41,312 nucleotides of DNA from a virus. Each line of letters opens with the position of its first letter. Position 1 is the stretch's first letter. Both the position numbers and the translations under genes were made by a program. A model generated the notes under the pieces. That model had not been told where the DNA came from. It made no database searches and was given only the letters and a program-made list of their open reading frames with translations. Shown here one piece after another: positions 23,942 through 30,410 of this stretch. The stretch covers positions 1 to 41,312 of the IMG/VR virus record IMGVR_UViG_3300039098_000081; one strand, written 5' to 3'.

Positions 23942-25054
23942 TTAGTTGCACTTTTTTTTCGATTTTAGGGCGGCTTGCAGATGGTCGGAGGCGAGGTGGG
24001 AATAGCGCTTGAGCATCCGCAGGTCTTTGTGGCGGCTCAGGGTGGCGGCGGTGATGGGGTGGACATCGCCCATGATGAGATAGGACACGAACAGGTGGCG
24101 CAGATCGTGCGGACCCTGGACTTTTCCCTTTAGTCCGGCACGGACAACAGCGCGGTTAAACGTACTCTTGATATTGACGTAGGGCTTCTGTGTTTTTAGG
24201 TTTGGGAACAGGTAGTCGGTCTGGTTGCGCTTCGCTGCCAATGCCTCTTCCACGATCTCCACGGCTTCGTCATCCAGGTGGACCGCTTGCAGGTCTTCTT
24301 CGCTTTCCTGGGTCTTGCCGCGAACCCAAACAATCCGCAGTTTCAGGTCAACGTCTTTTTTCAGCAGGAAGCGGGCCTCTTTGCCCCTACAGCCCGTTAA
24401 AATCAGAAACCGATACAAGGGCCTTGATTGGCGGGGCAGGGCGTCAAAAAGGCGTTCTCCCTCTTCTTCTGTCAGCGGGCTTTTGATGGGCGGCAGTCCC
24501 TCGGAAACCTTGACCCCCTCCCACGGATTGCCGCCGACATAATCACTTGCTTTGCCGTGCTTCCAAATTTGCCGGAATGTCCGCACTTCCTTGGCGAGAG
24601 TTGCGGACTTGACCTCTTCCCGCCTTTCCTTAACGTATCCCAGCAAGTCCTTCCGCACCATCTTTCCGATAGGCAACTTGCCGAAATATTTCTTTAGGCG
24701 CTTTACTGCGTAGCGCATCCGCTCGCCGCCGTCCTCATGCTTGCACGCCTCCAAGTCCAACCATTCATCGGCCAGGTCCGCCCACGTCATCTTCGCAGGC
24801 AAAACAAAACCCTCCCCGGCCTGAGCTTGGCGCTTGGCGAGGAGGGCTTGTGCATACTTGATGGAGTTGCTGTCTTTAACGTTTTCGGTTTTCCTGCCGC
24901 CCCGGCAATTGTACTGAATGGCCAGCGGCCCTTTTTTTAGCGGCGAACCGCACTTGGGGCAAGGACCTGGATCGCGGCGGTATACCGTGGGGCGGCAACT
25001 CGGGCAGACGTACTTCCGAAAAATTCCTTTGGGTAGCTTTTTCGGTGTTTTCAT
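23942..25054 (-). CDS. int: Tyrosine integrase with N-terminal zinc ribbon
   Basis: A 370-residue site-specific recombinase. Catalytic signatures are TGCRGKEARFL (first Arg), GPHDLRHLFVSYL (H-x-x-R), SRHKDL and the nucleophile in MLKRYSHLAS. A core-binding SAM-like domain lies around residues 85-185. The first 50 residues contain CPSC and CPKC pairs, an added zinc ribbon, probably the arm-binding end. It lies next to attP and would insert the genome into a tRNA-Val gene. AAGGGC precedes its ATG. Arm repeats overlap its stop codon. Confidence 0.95.
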   Translation of the reverse strand: MKTPKKLPKGIFRKYVCPSCRPTVYRRDPGPCPKCGSPLKKGPLAIQYNCRGGRKTENVKDSNSIKYAQALLAKRQAQAGEGFVLPAKMTWADLADEWLDLEACKHEDGGERMRYAVKRLKKYFGKLPIGKMVRKDLLGYVKERREEVKSATLAKEVRTFRQIWKHGKASDYVGGNPWEGVKVSEGLPPIKSPLTEEEGERLFDALPRQSRPLYRFLILTGCRGKEARFLLKKDVDLKLRIVWVRGKTQESEEDLQAVHLDDEAVEIVEEALAAKRNQTDYLFPNLKTQKPYVNIKSTFNRAVVRAGLKGKVQGPHDLRHLFVSYLIMGDVHPITAATLSRHKDLRMLKRYSHLASDHLQAALKSKKKCN

Positions 25055-25145
25055 ATAAAGCCCTTGCGATGTTAAACAGCGCCCGCTGCTCCTTCTTCGG
25101 CAACGCGCAAAACCACTCCTTCACCAGCCTTACCGGTACGTCCAT
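24876..25145 (-). CDS. Small ORF overlapping the integrase start
   Basis: An 89-residue frame with an excellent GGGAGGGAG site seven bases before ATG 25145. Residues 1-32 (VRLVKEWFCALPKKEQRALFNIARAL) look like a real helical domain. The rest lies in another frame over the first 60 codons of int and resembles an unselected shadow. It may be a real short gene, a leader peptide coupling int translation, or the remnant of a frameshifted longer gene. Confidence 0.4.
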   Translation of the reverse strand: MDVPVRLVKEWFCALPKKEQRALFNIARALYENTEKATQRNFSEVRLPELPPHGIPPRSRSLPQVRFAAKKRAAGHSVQLPGRQENRKR

Positions 25146-25216
25146 GCACCCACTCCCTCCCAAAACACATTAAAAAAAGAAGCCGGGCGCTATTTTGTGC
25201 GGTGCATTACGGTTTG

Positions 25217-25561
25217 TCAACCCTTCTTTTGAGAGTCCCGGTAACAACTCGACAAGGAGGTGAAAATTGCCATTTGGTGTTTCTGGGAACAACCGTCAAA
25301 CAGGCGGGCGATCTCTAGGGCCGCTTCGCTGATTGGTTCACTCTCATTGGCCTTTGAGCCGGTACAGAGCCAATCTATAGACGTTTCCCCCAGTTTGGCA
25401 ATCTTGACCAATTCTGGAATCTTGGGGTCGTTTGTTCCAGCTTCCCATGCCCCAACGGCGGCAGAAGTCCGCCCTAGGTGGTCACCTAGAGCCTCCTGGG
25501 TCAAATCCTGTAGTTTGCGGATATATCTTATCCGTTCTCCTAGTGTTTTCATCTCTTCCAT
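25217..25561 (-). CDS. XRE/Cro-CI-type repressor
   Basis: A 114-residue protein. The N-terminal helix-turn-helix (LGERIRYIRKLQDLTQEALGD, then TSAAVGAWEAGTNDP) is the lambda-repressor-like fold. The C-terminal part is short and lacks the Ser/Lys self-cleavage domain of CI, so induction must act another way. AAGGAGG precedes its ATG. It faces away from the rightward early genes across a region with palindromes, and so is the likely lysogeny repressor. Confidence 0.85.
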   Translation of the reverse strand: MEEMKTLGERIRYIRKLQDLTQEALGDHLGRTSAAVGAWEAGTNDPKIPELVKIAKLGETSIDWLCTGSKANESEPISEAALEIARLFDGCSQKHQMAIFTSLSSCYRDSQKKG

Positions 25562-25611
25562 TATAGCGCCCTCCTTTTAGTGCCAACAAAGCAATTTTCC
25601 CCTGCTCCGTC

Positions 25612-25633
25612 AACCTATTTAAAATGCTAGGTT
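25612..25633. promoter_or_regulatory. Operator-like inverted repeat in the immunity region
   Basis: AACCTA (25612-25617) and TAGGTT (25628-25633) form a perfect inverted repeat with 10 bases between. On the minus strand a TTGACG (25613-25608) overlaps its left half, with TTTGTT 17 bases further, a possible leftward promoter for the repressor. A second small palindrome, AACTTTTAGTT, lies about ten bases to the right. These are plausible repressor sites but differ in sequence from the site at 25709. Confidence 0.45.
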
Positions 25634-25700
25634 TTTTGGCTGATAAAAACTTTTAGTTGGGCAATAGCTGTGAAAAGCCCATAAAAAGTTGGATTTGCCC

Positions 25701-25729
25701 TTGACTAGCCAATAATAAATTGGTATTTG
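25701..25729 (+). promoter_or_regulatory. Rightward early promoter with operator in its spacer
   Basis: TTGACT (25701-25706) and TATTTG (25724-25729) are separated by exactly 17 bases. The spacer contains the perfect inverted repeat CCAAT-AATAA-ATTGG (25709-25723). A repressor bound there would block RNA polymerase. It points to the HTH protein at 25776 and the whole early operon. The -10 box is poor, so the exact start is uncertain. Confidence 0.6.
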
Positions 25730-25775
25730 TTTAGCACAGCGCAACAAAAACTTGGATTATTGGGGAGGTGAGCAC

Positions 25776-25952
25776 ATGGAAAAACTCTATACGACACAAG
25801 AAGTGGTTGATCTGCTCAGCGTGTCAAAACACACCTTGGCAATGTGGTGCAGCAATGGGGCTATCAGCTATCGGCGCATTGGCCGGTCCCGCAGGTTTAC
25901 CGAGGGCGACATTACGGCCTTTGTTGAGAGCCGGAAAAAGGAGGCCGTCTGA
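25776..25952 (+). CDS. Excisionase/MerR-type HTH protein
   Basis: A 58-residue protein with GGGGAGG upstream. YTTQEVVDLLSVSKHTLAMWCSNG, then YRRIGRSRRFTEGDITAFV, is the HTH_17 (excisionase/AlpA-like winged helix) pattern. As the first gene from the early promoter, opposite the repressor, it could be Xis (directing excision with the integrase), a Cro-like switch protein, or both. It overlaps the next start. Confidence 0.85.
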   Translation: MEKLYTTQEVVDLLSVSKHTLAMWCSNGAISYRRIGRSRRFTEGDITAFVESRKKEAV

Positions 25953-26110
25953 TGATGTCCACCAAGAAAGCCTGCCTGTTCGCAGCGGTCAAATCGGAAG
26001 CCTTCGCCGCCCTGCTGTGCGCCTTGATCTTTACAGCGGTTGCACTGGTGGCGATTGAGTATGCGCTACCGGAACCGCCGCAGCAGGTCGCCCAGCGGGT
26101 GGTTAAGTGA
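25952..26110 (+). CDS. 52-residue single-TM protein
   Basis: ATG ATG overlaps the previous stop (TGATG). A basic N-terminus (STKKACLFAAVKSE) is followed by one hydrophobic helix (FAALLCALIFTAVALVAI), then a Pro/Gln-rich tail. It is probably an inner-membrane microprotein of early infection or lysogeny. The next gene starts at GTG within its stop. No family recognised. Confidence 0.6.
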   Translation: MMSTKKACLFAAVKSEAFAALLCALIFTAVALVAIEYALPEPPQQVAQRVVK

Positions 26111-26277
26111 CGCGAGTGTGCAGCTGGTGCGATGCGGACATGGGGGAAACAGGGGAGGGAGAAGGCGAGACACACGGCATTTGTAACCGCTGCCTTGTTG
26201 AGTATTTCCCGGCAGAGGCGGCACAAATCCTTGGAGGAGGAAACCATGACTTTCAGCGAAGCGAAAAAGCGGCTTAA
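26107..26277 (+). CDS. Zinc-ribbon microprotein
   Basis: A 56-residue protein from a GTG that overlaps the previous stop. CSWC, a Gly/Glu-rich loop and THGICNRC make a standard two-pair zinc ribbon, a layout common in small phage and regulator-associated proteins. It overlaps the next gene by 32 bases, and its 3' part carries that gene's GGAGGAGG site. Confidence 0.6.
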   Translation: MTRVCSWCDADMGETGEGEGETHGICNRCLVEYFPAEAAQILGGGNHDFQRSEKAA

Positions 26278-26485
26278 GGAAATGGCAGGCACGAAGATTC
26301 ACTGCCTTGAATACAGCGAATTTACCCACAGTGACGGCGAGGCAAAACCCCGTTGCCAACTCTACATTGCCGAGGTTGGGCACACCGACCACCAGATCAA
26401 TTGGGACCTCGCCTTTATCCAGTTGGGAATGATGATGAAGGGCGAACCCAAGGAAAATCAAGCACCGGTTGAAGAGGTGGCGTGA
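26246..26485 (+). CDS. Hypothetical 79-residue early protein
   Basis: ATG 26246 follows GGAGGAGG. It has a charged N-terminal helix (FSEAKKRLKEMAG), a middle with ECTHSDGE-like polar residues (EYSEFTHSDGEAKP) and beta-like LYIAEVGH. It is soluble and overlaps the next start (TGATG). It precedes the ERF recombination gene. No family recognised. Confidence 0.65.
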   Translation: MTFSEAKKRLKEMAGTKIHCLEYSEFTHSDGEAKPRCQLYIAEVGHTDHQINWDLAFIQLGMMMKGEPKENQAPVEEVA

Positions 26486-26613
26486 TGCGCTGGCCGGATG
26501 ACGGTTGGCAGGAGCGGGAAGAAAACGACATCGCCGTGGCCGAAGACGAAATGGAGCGGCGGGCTTACGACAAACGGGAGGAGGAAGACGATGAGCAACG
26601 AGCTTGCGGTTAA
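26485..26613 (+). CDS. 42-residue highly charged protein
   Basis: Starts in the TGATG overlap. It is almost entirely Glu, Asp, Arg and Lys with Trp at residues 3 and 8, predicted as a single charged helix. It overlaps the ERF start by 23 bases and carries its ribosome site, so translation may serve coupling. No family recognised. Confidence 0.5.
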   Translation: MRWPDDGWQEREENDIAVAEDEMERRAYDKREEEDDEQRACG

Positions 26614-27280
26614 GAACGAAGCGCCAGTGACCCCGATGGGGTTGCTACAAGCGGCACAATCCAGCGGGGCCAGCATCGAGCAGATGCAGCAGCTTATGGA
26701 TCTGCAAGAGCGGTATGAGGCGAGAGAATCCCTTAAGGCTTTCAACCAAGCTATGTCCGCCTTTCGCGATGAAGCGCCGACCATCAATCGGAGCCGCAAG
26801 GGGCACAATACCAAGTATGCCGGTCTTGCGGAAACCATCGAGGCCATCAAGCCTCTGCTGTCGAAGCACGGTCTGTCTCACCAGTGGAAGACCAAACAGG
26901 ACGGCAGTTTGATTGCGGTTGAATGCACCGTGACGCACCGGATGGGGCACTCCGAATCAACCACCCTGTCGGCGGAACCGGACAAAACCGGGCAGAAGAA
27001 CTCCATCCAGGCGATCGGGTCAACGGTGGCCTATCTGGAGCGGTACACCCTCTACGCGATCTTGGGGCTTGCCAGCCGGGAAATGGACGATGACGGGGGA
27101 GGCAGCGGAGAACCAGTTTTGAACGACGAGCAGTTGGCCAACGTTGACGCTCTGATTGCTGAAACCGGCACGGACGTAAACAAGTTCTGCACCTTTATGA
27201 AGGTCAACGAGCTGCCGAGCATCAAGGCCAAGGACTACGTTGCAGCGGTCAGGGCGCTGGAAGCCAAACGGAGGAAATGA
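26591..27280 (+). CDS. erf: ERF-family single-strand annealing protein
   Basis: A 229-residue protein from ATG 26591 with GGAGGAGG upstream. The region AFNQAMSAFRDEAPTINRSRKG, then YAGLAETIEAIKPLLSKHGLS and AIGSTVAYLERYTLYAILGLA, is the ERF core found in P22 Erf. These proteins anneal complementary single strands for recombination and genome circularisation. The acidic linker (DDDGGGSG) and C-terminal helical part are typical. It is followed by its partner exonuclease with an ATGA overlap. Confidence 0.93.
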   Translation: MSNELAVKNEAPVTPMGLLQAAQSSGASIEQMQQLMDLQERYEARESLKAFNQAMSAFRDEAPTINRSRKGHNTKYAGLAETIEAIKPLLSKHGLSHQWKTKQDGSLIAVECTVTHRMGHSESTTLSAEPDKTGQKNSIQAIGSTVAYLERYTLYAILGLASREMDDDGGGSGEPVLNDEQLANVDALIAETGTDVNKFCTFMKVNELPSIKAKDYVAAVRALEAKRRK

Positions 27281-27903
27281 TGAAGCAACGATCTGACGAA
27301 TGGTTCGCGGCTCGTTTGGGCAAGGTCACGGCCTCCAAGATCAACGATGTGATGGCCACCCTCAAGTCGGGCAAAGAGGCGGCAGGGCGCAAGGACTACC
27401 GGGCGCAGCTTGTCGTTGAGCGGCTGACCGGCCAGCCCGTCGAAACTTATGTTAACGGGGCGATGGCCTGGGGCACAGAACACGAACCGGACGCTAGAGA
27501 CTCTTACGAGTTTGTCGCTGGCAACAGCGTGGCAGAGATCGGGTTTGTCGATCATCCGACCCTCCCCATGAGCGGGGCATCGCCTGACGGACTGATCGGG
27601 GAAGACGGGCTAATTGAAATTAAATGCCCGAACACGGCAACCCACCTTGGTTATTTGCTGAACGGTAAGGCCCCTGCCAAACACATTAAACAGATGCAGT
27701 GGCAGATGGAATGCACAGGCCGCAAGTGGTGCGATTTTGTCAGCTACGATCCGCGAATGCCGATTGACATGCAGCTTTTCGTTGTGCGGGTGGAGCGGGA
27801 CGAGGAATTGACGAAAGACATTGTGGCCGCAGTGGAAAGCCTCTTGGCCGAAGTGGAAGAAGTCATTAACCAACTCGCCAATCCAAGAGGAGGCCCACCA
27901 TGA
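27277..27903 (+). CDS. YqaJ/lambda-Exo-type exonuclease
   Basis: A 208-residue protein. QRSDEWFAARLGKVTASK, then WGTEHEPDARDSYE, PDGLIGEDGLIEIKCP and HIKQMQWQMECTG, are the motifs of YqaJ recombinases; the D-x-E-x-K pair binds metals. It digests one DNA strand to produce tails for the annealing protein just upstream. Coupled on both sides by ATGA. Confidence 0.93.
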   Translation: MMKQRSDEWFAARLGKVTASKINDVMATLKSGKEAAGRKDYRAQLVVERLTGQPVETYVNGAMAWGTEHEPDARDSYEFVAGNSVAEIGFVDHPTLPMSGASPDGLIGEDGLIEIKCPNTATHLGYLLNGKAPAKHIKQMQWQMECTGRKWCDFVSYDPRMPIDMQLFVVRVERDEELTKDIVAAVESLLAEVEEVINQLANPRGGPP

Positions 27904-28064
27904 TCGGAAGATGCAGCAAGTGCAAAGAGCCGTGCGAGATTTACCACAAGGAAGGCGGGTATCTGTTGATCAAGCCTGAGTGGGTGAACTATACCGCCGA
28001 CTGGCTTTCCAATTGCTGCGGCGCTCCTCTTATCGAGGACGGCGAGCGCAGCCACGACGAATAG
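27900..28064 (+). CDS. 54-residue Cys-containing protein
   Basis: Starts in an ATGA overlap with the exonuclease gene. CSKC, then CEIYHK and later NCCG, suggest a small metal-binding fold. The acidic end is SHDE. It is the last gene before a structured leader. No family recognised. Confidence 0.6.
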   Translation: MIGRCSKCKEPCEIYHKEGGYLLIKPEWVNYTADWLSNCCGAPLIEDGERSHDE

Positions 28065-28068
28065 TCAC

Positions 28069-28124
28069 GCCAGCTACATGCCTGTGTGGGCTGGCACCCC
28101 CTCCCTGCATAGTGTGGGGAGGGG
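28069..28124 (+). promoter_or_regulatory. Two tandem hairpins in the leader of the coiled-coil gene
   Basis: GCCAGC (28069-28074) pairs with GCTGGC (28090-28095), and CCCCTCCC (28098-28105) pairs with GGGAGGGG (28117-28124), both perfectly. They fill the gap between the exonuclease group and the gene at 28147. No U-tract follows, so these are more likely mRNA-processing, stability or translation-control elements than terminators. Confidence 0.5.
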
Positions 28125-28146
28125 ACATTTAAAAGGGAGGGATGAA

Positions 28147-29091
28147 ATGAGCGAAACGATGGAACTGATACCCGTTGACACGTTGATGCCTATTGAAGTT
28201 TTCACCAAGGGCGGCATCGACCTGCTTTTGAAGGATATTGAAGACAAAGTGACGGGACATGAGCCGGTCCTGGATACAGCCAAGGGTCGTAAGGAAATCG
28301 CCTCGCTGGCCTATAAGGTGTCGCAATCAAAAACCCTGCTGGACAAGTTCGGCAAAGACCTTGTGACCGACTGGAAGACTAAGGCGAAATCGGTAGACCA
28401 ATCGCGCAAGACGGCAAGGGAGTTTCTGGACGCCCTGCGGGACCGAGTACGGCAACCTCTGACCGATTGGGAAGCCGCCGAAGAAGCGAAGGCCGAAGCT
28501 GCACGACTCGCCAAAGAATCGGCCGATGCCGAAGAAGCCGCCCGCGCCGAACACGCTTTGTGGCTGCGGCAGAAAGAAATTGAAGCCAAGGAGGCGGAGC
28601 TTGCCCGGCTGGCGGAGGAACGGCTGGCAGAGGAGCGGCGACAGCAGGAAGAAGCGGCCCGGCTTAAGCGTGAAGAACAAATGAAGCAGGAAGCAGCCGA
28701 AGCCGCCCGCGCACAAGCCGAAGAAGAGGCGCAGGCCAAGGTGCTAGAAGCGGAACGCAAGGAGCGCGAAGCCCAGGAGGCCGCAGCGAAGGCGGAACGT
28801 GACCGCATCGCCGCCGAAGAACGGGCCAAGGTTGAGCAGGAAGTGGCGGTCAAGGAAGCCGAGCGCAAAGCTAGGGAAGAAGCTGAACGGGTTGAGCGGG
28901 AACGCCTCGCAGCAGAAGCCAAACAGAAGGCCGAAGAAGAAGCCCGCCAGGCAGATGTGGCGCACAAGAAGAAAATCAACAACGAGGCAGTGGCGGCTTT
29001 CGTCAAGAACGGACTTAGCAAAGAGCAGGCGAAGGAAGCCGTCACCCTCATTGCAAAAGGCCTTATTGACCATATCCGCATCGCTTACTGA
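28147..29091 (+). CDS. Long coiled-coil protein
   Basis: A 314-residue protein starting at ATG 28147 after GGGAGGG. Residues 1-105 form a mixed head (FTKGGIDLLLKDIEDKV, SKTLLDKFGKDLVTDWK). From about 110 to 280 it is an almost uninterrupted Ala/Glu/Arg/Lys coiled coil like TolA. A small C-terminal domain follows, ending KNGLSKEQAKEAVTLIAKGLID. Similar proteins accompany recombination genes in other phages. It is possibly a structural scaffold for recombination or nucleoid-associated; unproven. Confidence 0.8.
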   Translation: MSETMELIPVDTLMPIEVFTKGGIDLLLKDIEDKVTGHEPVLDTAKGRKEIASLAYKVSQSKTLLDKFGKDLVTDWKTKAKSVDQSRKTAREFLDALRDRVRQPLTDWEAAEEAKAEAARLAKESADAEEAARAEHALWLRQKEIEAKEAELARLAEERLAEERRQQEEAARLKREEQMKQEAAEAARAQAEEEAQAKVLEAERKEREAQEAAAKAERDRIAAEERAKVEQEVAVKEAERKAREEAERVERERLAAEAKQKAEEEARQADVAHKKKINNEAVAAFVKNGLSKEQAKEAVTLIAKGLIDHIRIAY

Positions 29092-29110
29092 TCGGCCAAG
29101 GGAGGGCACA

Positions 29111-29365
29111 TTGAAAACAAAAGACGAAATCATCAACGAGGCCATCGACCGGCTGTCTGAATTGACCGGTGAAGACTTCCACGGCTACCGCTCCGAGATT
29201 TGGGGGGTAATTGCCTCAGCGATGAAGAAGCAGGATCGAAACACTCGCCATGCCTGTGCGGAGGCAGTGCTTTTGTGTGGCTCGGTTTGCGAGACGCCTA
29301 ACGGTAACGATGCCATTTCACCAGAAGACGCACATGCGGCCTGCATGAACGCACGAGCGATTTAA
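29111..29365 (+). CDS. Hypothetical 84-residue helical protein
   Basis: Starts at TTG with GGGAGGG six bases upstream. Soluble, helical, with IINEAIDRLSELTGEDFHGYR at the start. The next gene begins with an almost identical initiation region (GGAGGGCAC then TTG). No family recognised. Confidence 0.65.
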   Translation: MKTKDEIINEAIDRLSELTGEDFHGYRSEIWGVIASAMKKQDRNTRHACAEAVLLCGSVCETPNGNDAISPEDAHAACMNARAI

Positions 29366-29375
29366 GGAGGGCACG

Positions 29376-29522
29376 TTGAACACCTATCAAATTGAATTTG
29401 CCGATGGCTACGTTATGACCGTTCAGGCGTTTGACGAGCAGGACGCTATGAGGCGGGCCGAGGTGCTTTACAAGGTCAACGTGGCGATCACCGGGACAAG
29501 GAGGCTGGAAGTTGAAGCGTAA
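29376..29522 (+). CDS. 48-residue hypothetical protein
   Basis: TTG start with AAGGAGGGCAC upstream. Composition alternates hydrophobic and charged residues (YQIEFADGYVMTVQAFDEQDA), suggesting a small alpha/beta domain. The end overlaps the ninB start and contains its GGAGG. No family recognised. Confidence 0.6.
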   Translation: MNTYQIEFADGYVMTVQAFDEQDAMRRAEVLYKVNVAITGTRRLEVEA

Positions 29523-29910
29523 ATTCATCGTCCAGAACGAATCCATCCGTGACCGCGCCCTGGCCGCTGTGCGGGAACTGCCGCTGGGCATGGAGGTGGC
29601 GATAAAGCCGCACAAGTCTAGCCGAAGTCTCCAGCAAAACAATTTGTATTGGAAATGGTTGGACATCATCCGAATGCACATTGCCGACAGCACCGGGAAA
29701 ATCTTCTCAGCCGAAGAACTGGCCGAATGGTTCAAGGCGAAGTTTCTACCTGCGCGAATTGTCGAGATTGACGGCGAGGCTATCCCTTGCAGACGCACCA
29801 CCACCAAACTGAACACGGCAGAAATGGCCGCATACCTGGACGCCATTGACCGCTACTGCATCGACAGCCTGGGTCTGTATCTGCCGCAACCGGGACAGGA
29901 GGCCGCATGA
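29512..29910 (+). CDS. ninB: NinB-like recombination protein
   Basis: A 132-residue protein from TTG with GGAGG upstream. SRSLQQNNLYWKWLDIIRMHI, then FKAKFLP and a conserved TTKLNTAEMAAYLDAIDRYC, fit the NinB (lambda Orf) family. Lambda Orf binds single-stranded DNA and SSB and helps annealing-type recombination in place of RecFOR. Fits the ERF/exonuclease/SSB set here. Confidence 0.88.
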   Translation: MKRKFIVQNESIRDRALAAVRELPLGMEVAIKPHKSSRSLQQNNLYWKWLDIIRMHIADSTGKIFSAEELAEWFKAKFLPARIVEIDGEAIPCRRTTTKLNTAEMAAYLDAIDRYCIDSLGLYLPQPGQEAA

Positions 29911-30218
29911 TTGCCTTCCCGAAGCCTACCCGCTGGAAATCCAAAAAATACCGGGACGCTGCCCGCGACCAGAACTGCACCATGCGCCTGCCGGGATGCC
30001 GGAACGACACGGCAACCACCGTCCTTGCGCATGAAAACGGCGCAGGGATGGCAACGAAGGCAAGCGACCATAACGCGGCCGATATGTGTAGCCATTGTCA
30101 CGCGATATTCGACCGCCCCGACCACTGGCCTTTTAGCTGGGACGTGATGAATGAGCTATTCAGCCGCGCCCGCTTTGAAACCATCATCAACCGCATTGAG
30201 CGCAAGATTCTGAAATAG
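29907..30218 (+). CDS. DUF1364-family (HNH-like) phage nuclease
   Basis: A 103-residue protein, coupled to ninB by ATGA. SKKYRDAARDQNCTMRLPGC, then TTVLAHENGAGMATKASDHNAADMCSHCHAI, is the DUF1364 pattern, with Cys/His residues placed as in compact HNH-type folds. Members lie next to ninB in many lambdoid genomes and are thought to be recombination nucleases. Activity is inferred. Confidence 0.85.
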   Translation: MIAFPKPTRWKSKKYRDAARDQNCTMRLPGCRNDTATTVLAHENGAGMATKASDHNAADMCSHCHAIFDRPDHWPFSWDVMNELFSRARFETIINRIERKILK

Positions 30219-30226
30219 GAGGGAAC

Positions 30227-30397
30227 ATGCCACACAGCGAGCTAGTCGCCGAGATAAAGCGCCTTATCACCCGCAACCGCTATTGCTCCTGCGATCTGAT
30301 GGGCCTGCTGGAGAGGTCCGGCGCAACCGCCAGAGGTTGGAACGATGCGTTCAGGGAGGCGCGGGCAGACGGCCTTGCTTATGCCCTGGCCGCTTAG
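30227..30397 (+). CDS. 56-residue HTH-like protein
   Basis: ATG follows GGAGGG. The sequence HSELVAEIKRLITRNRYCSCD, then LLERSGATARGWNDAFREA, could be a small helix-turn-helix. It precedes the methyltransferase. No family recognised with confidence. Confidence 0.6.
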   Translation: MPHSELVAEIKRLITRNRYCSCDLMGLLERSGATARGWNDAFREARADGLAYALAA

Positions 30398-30410
30398 CGG
30401 AGGCGGAACG

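Larger units (their letters stand above)
23701..23950. other. attP: attP region with paired integrase arm-type repeats
   Basis: The octamer TAGTTGCA occurs at 23701-23708 and 23712-23719, and again at 23932-23939 and 23943-23950. Each pair is spaced exactly 11 bp, one helical turn. Degenerate copies lie at 23749-23755 (inverted) and 23817-23823. They flank a tRNA-derived core at 23836-23886. Paired arm sites on both sides of a tRNA core next to a tyrosine integrase are the expected layout of a lambda-type attP. The outer pairs overlap the end of the upstream gene and the integrase stop codon. Confidence 0.8.
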
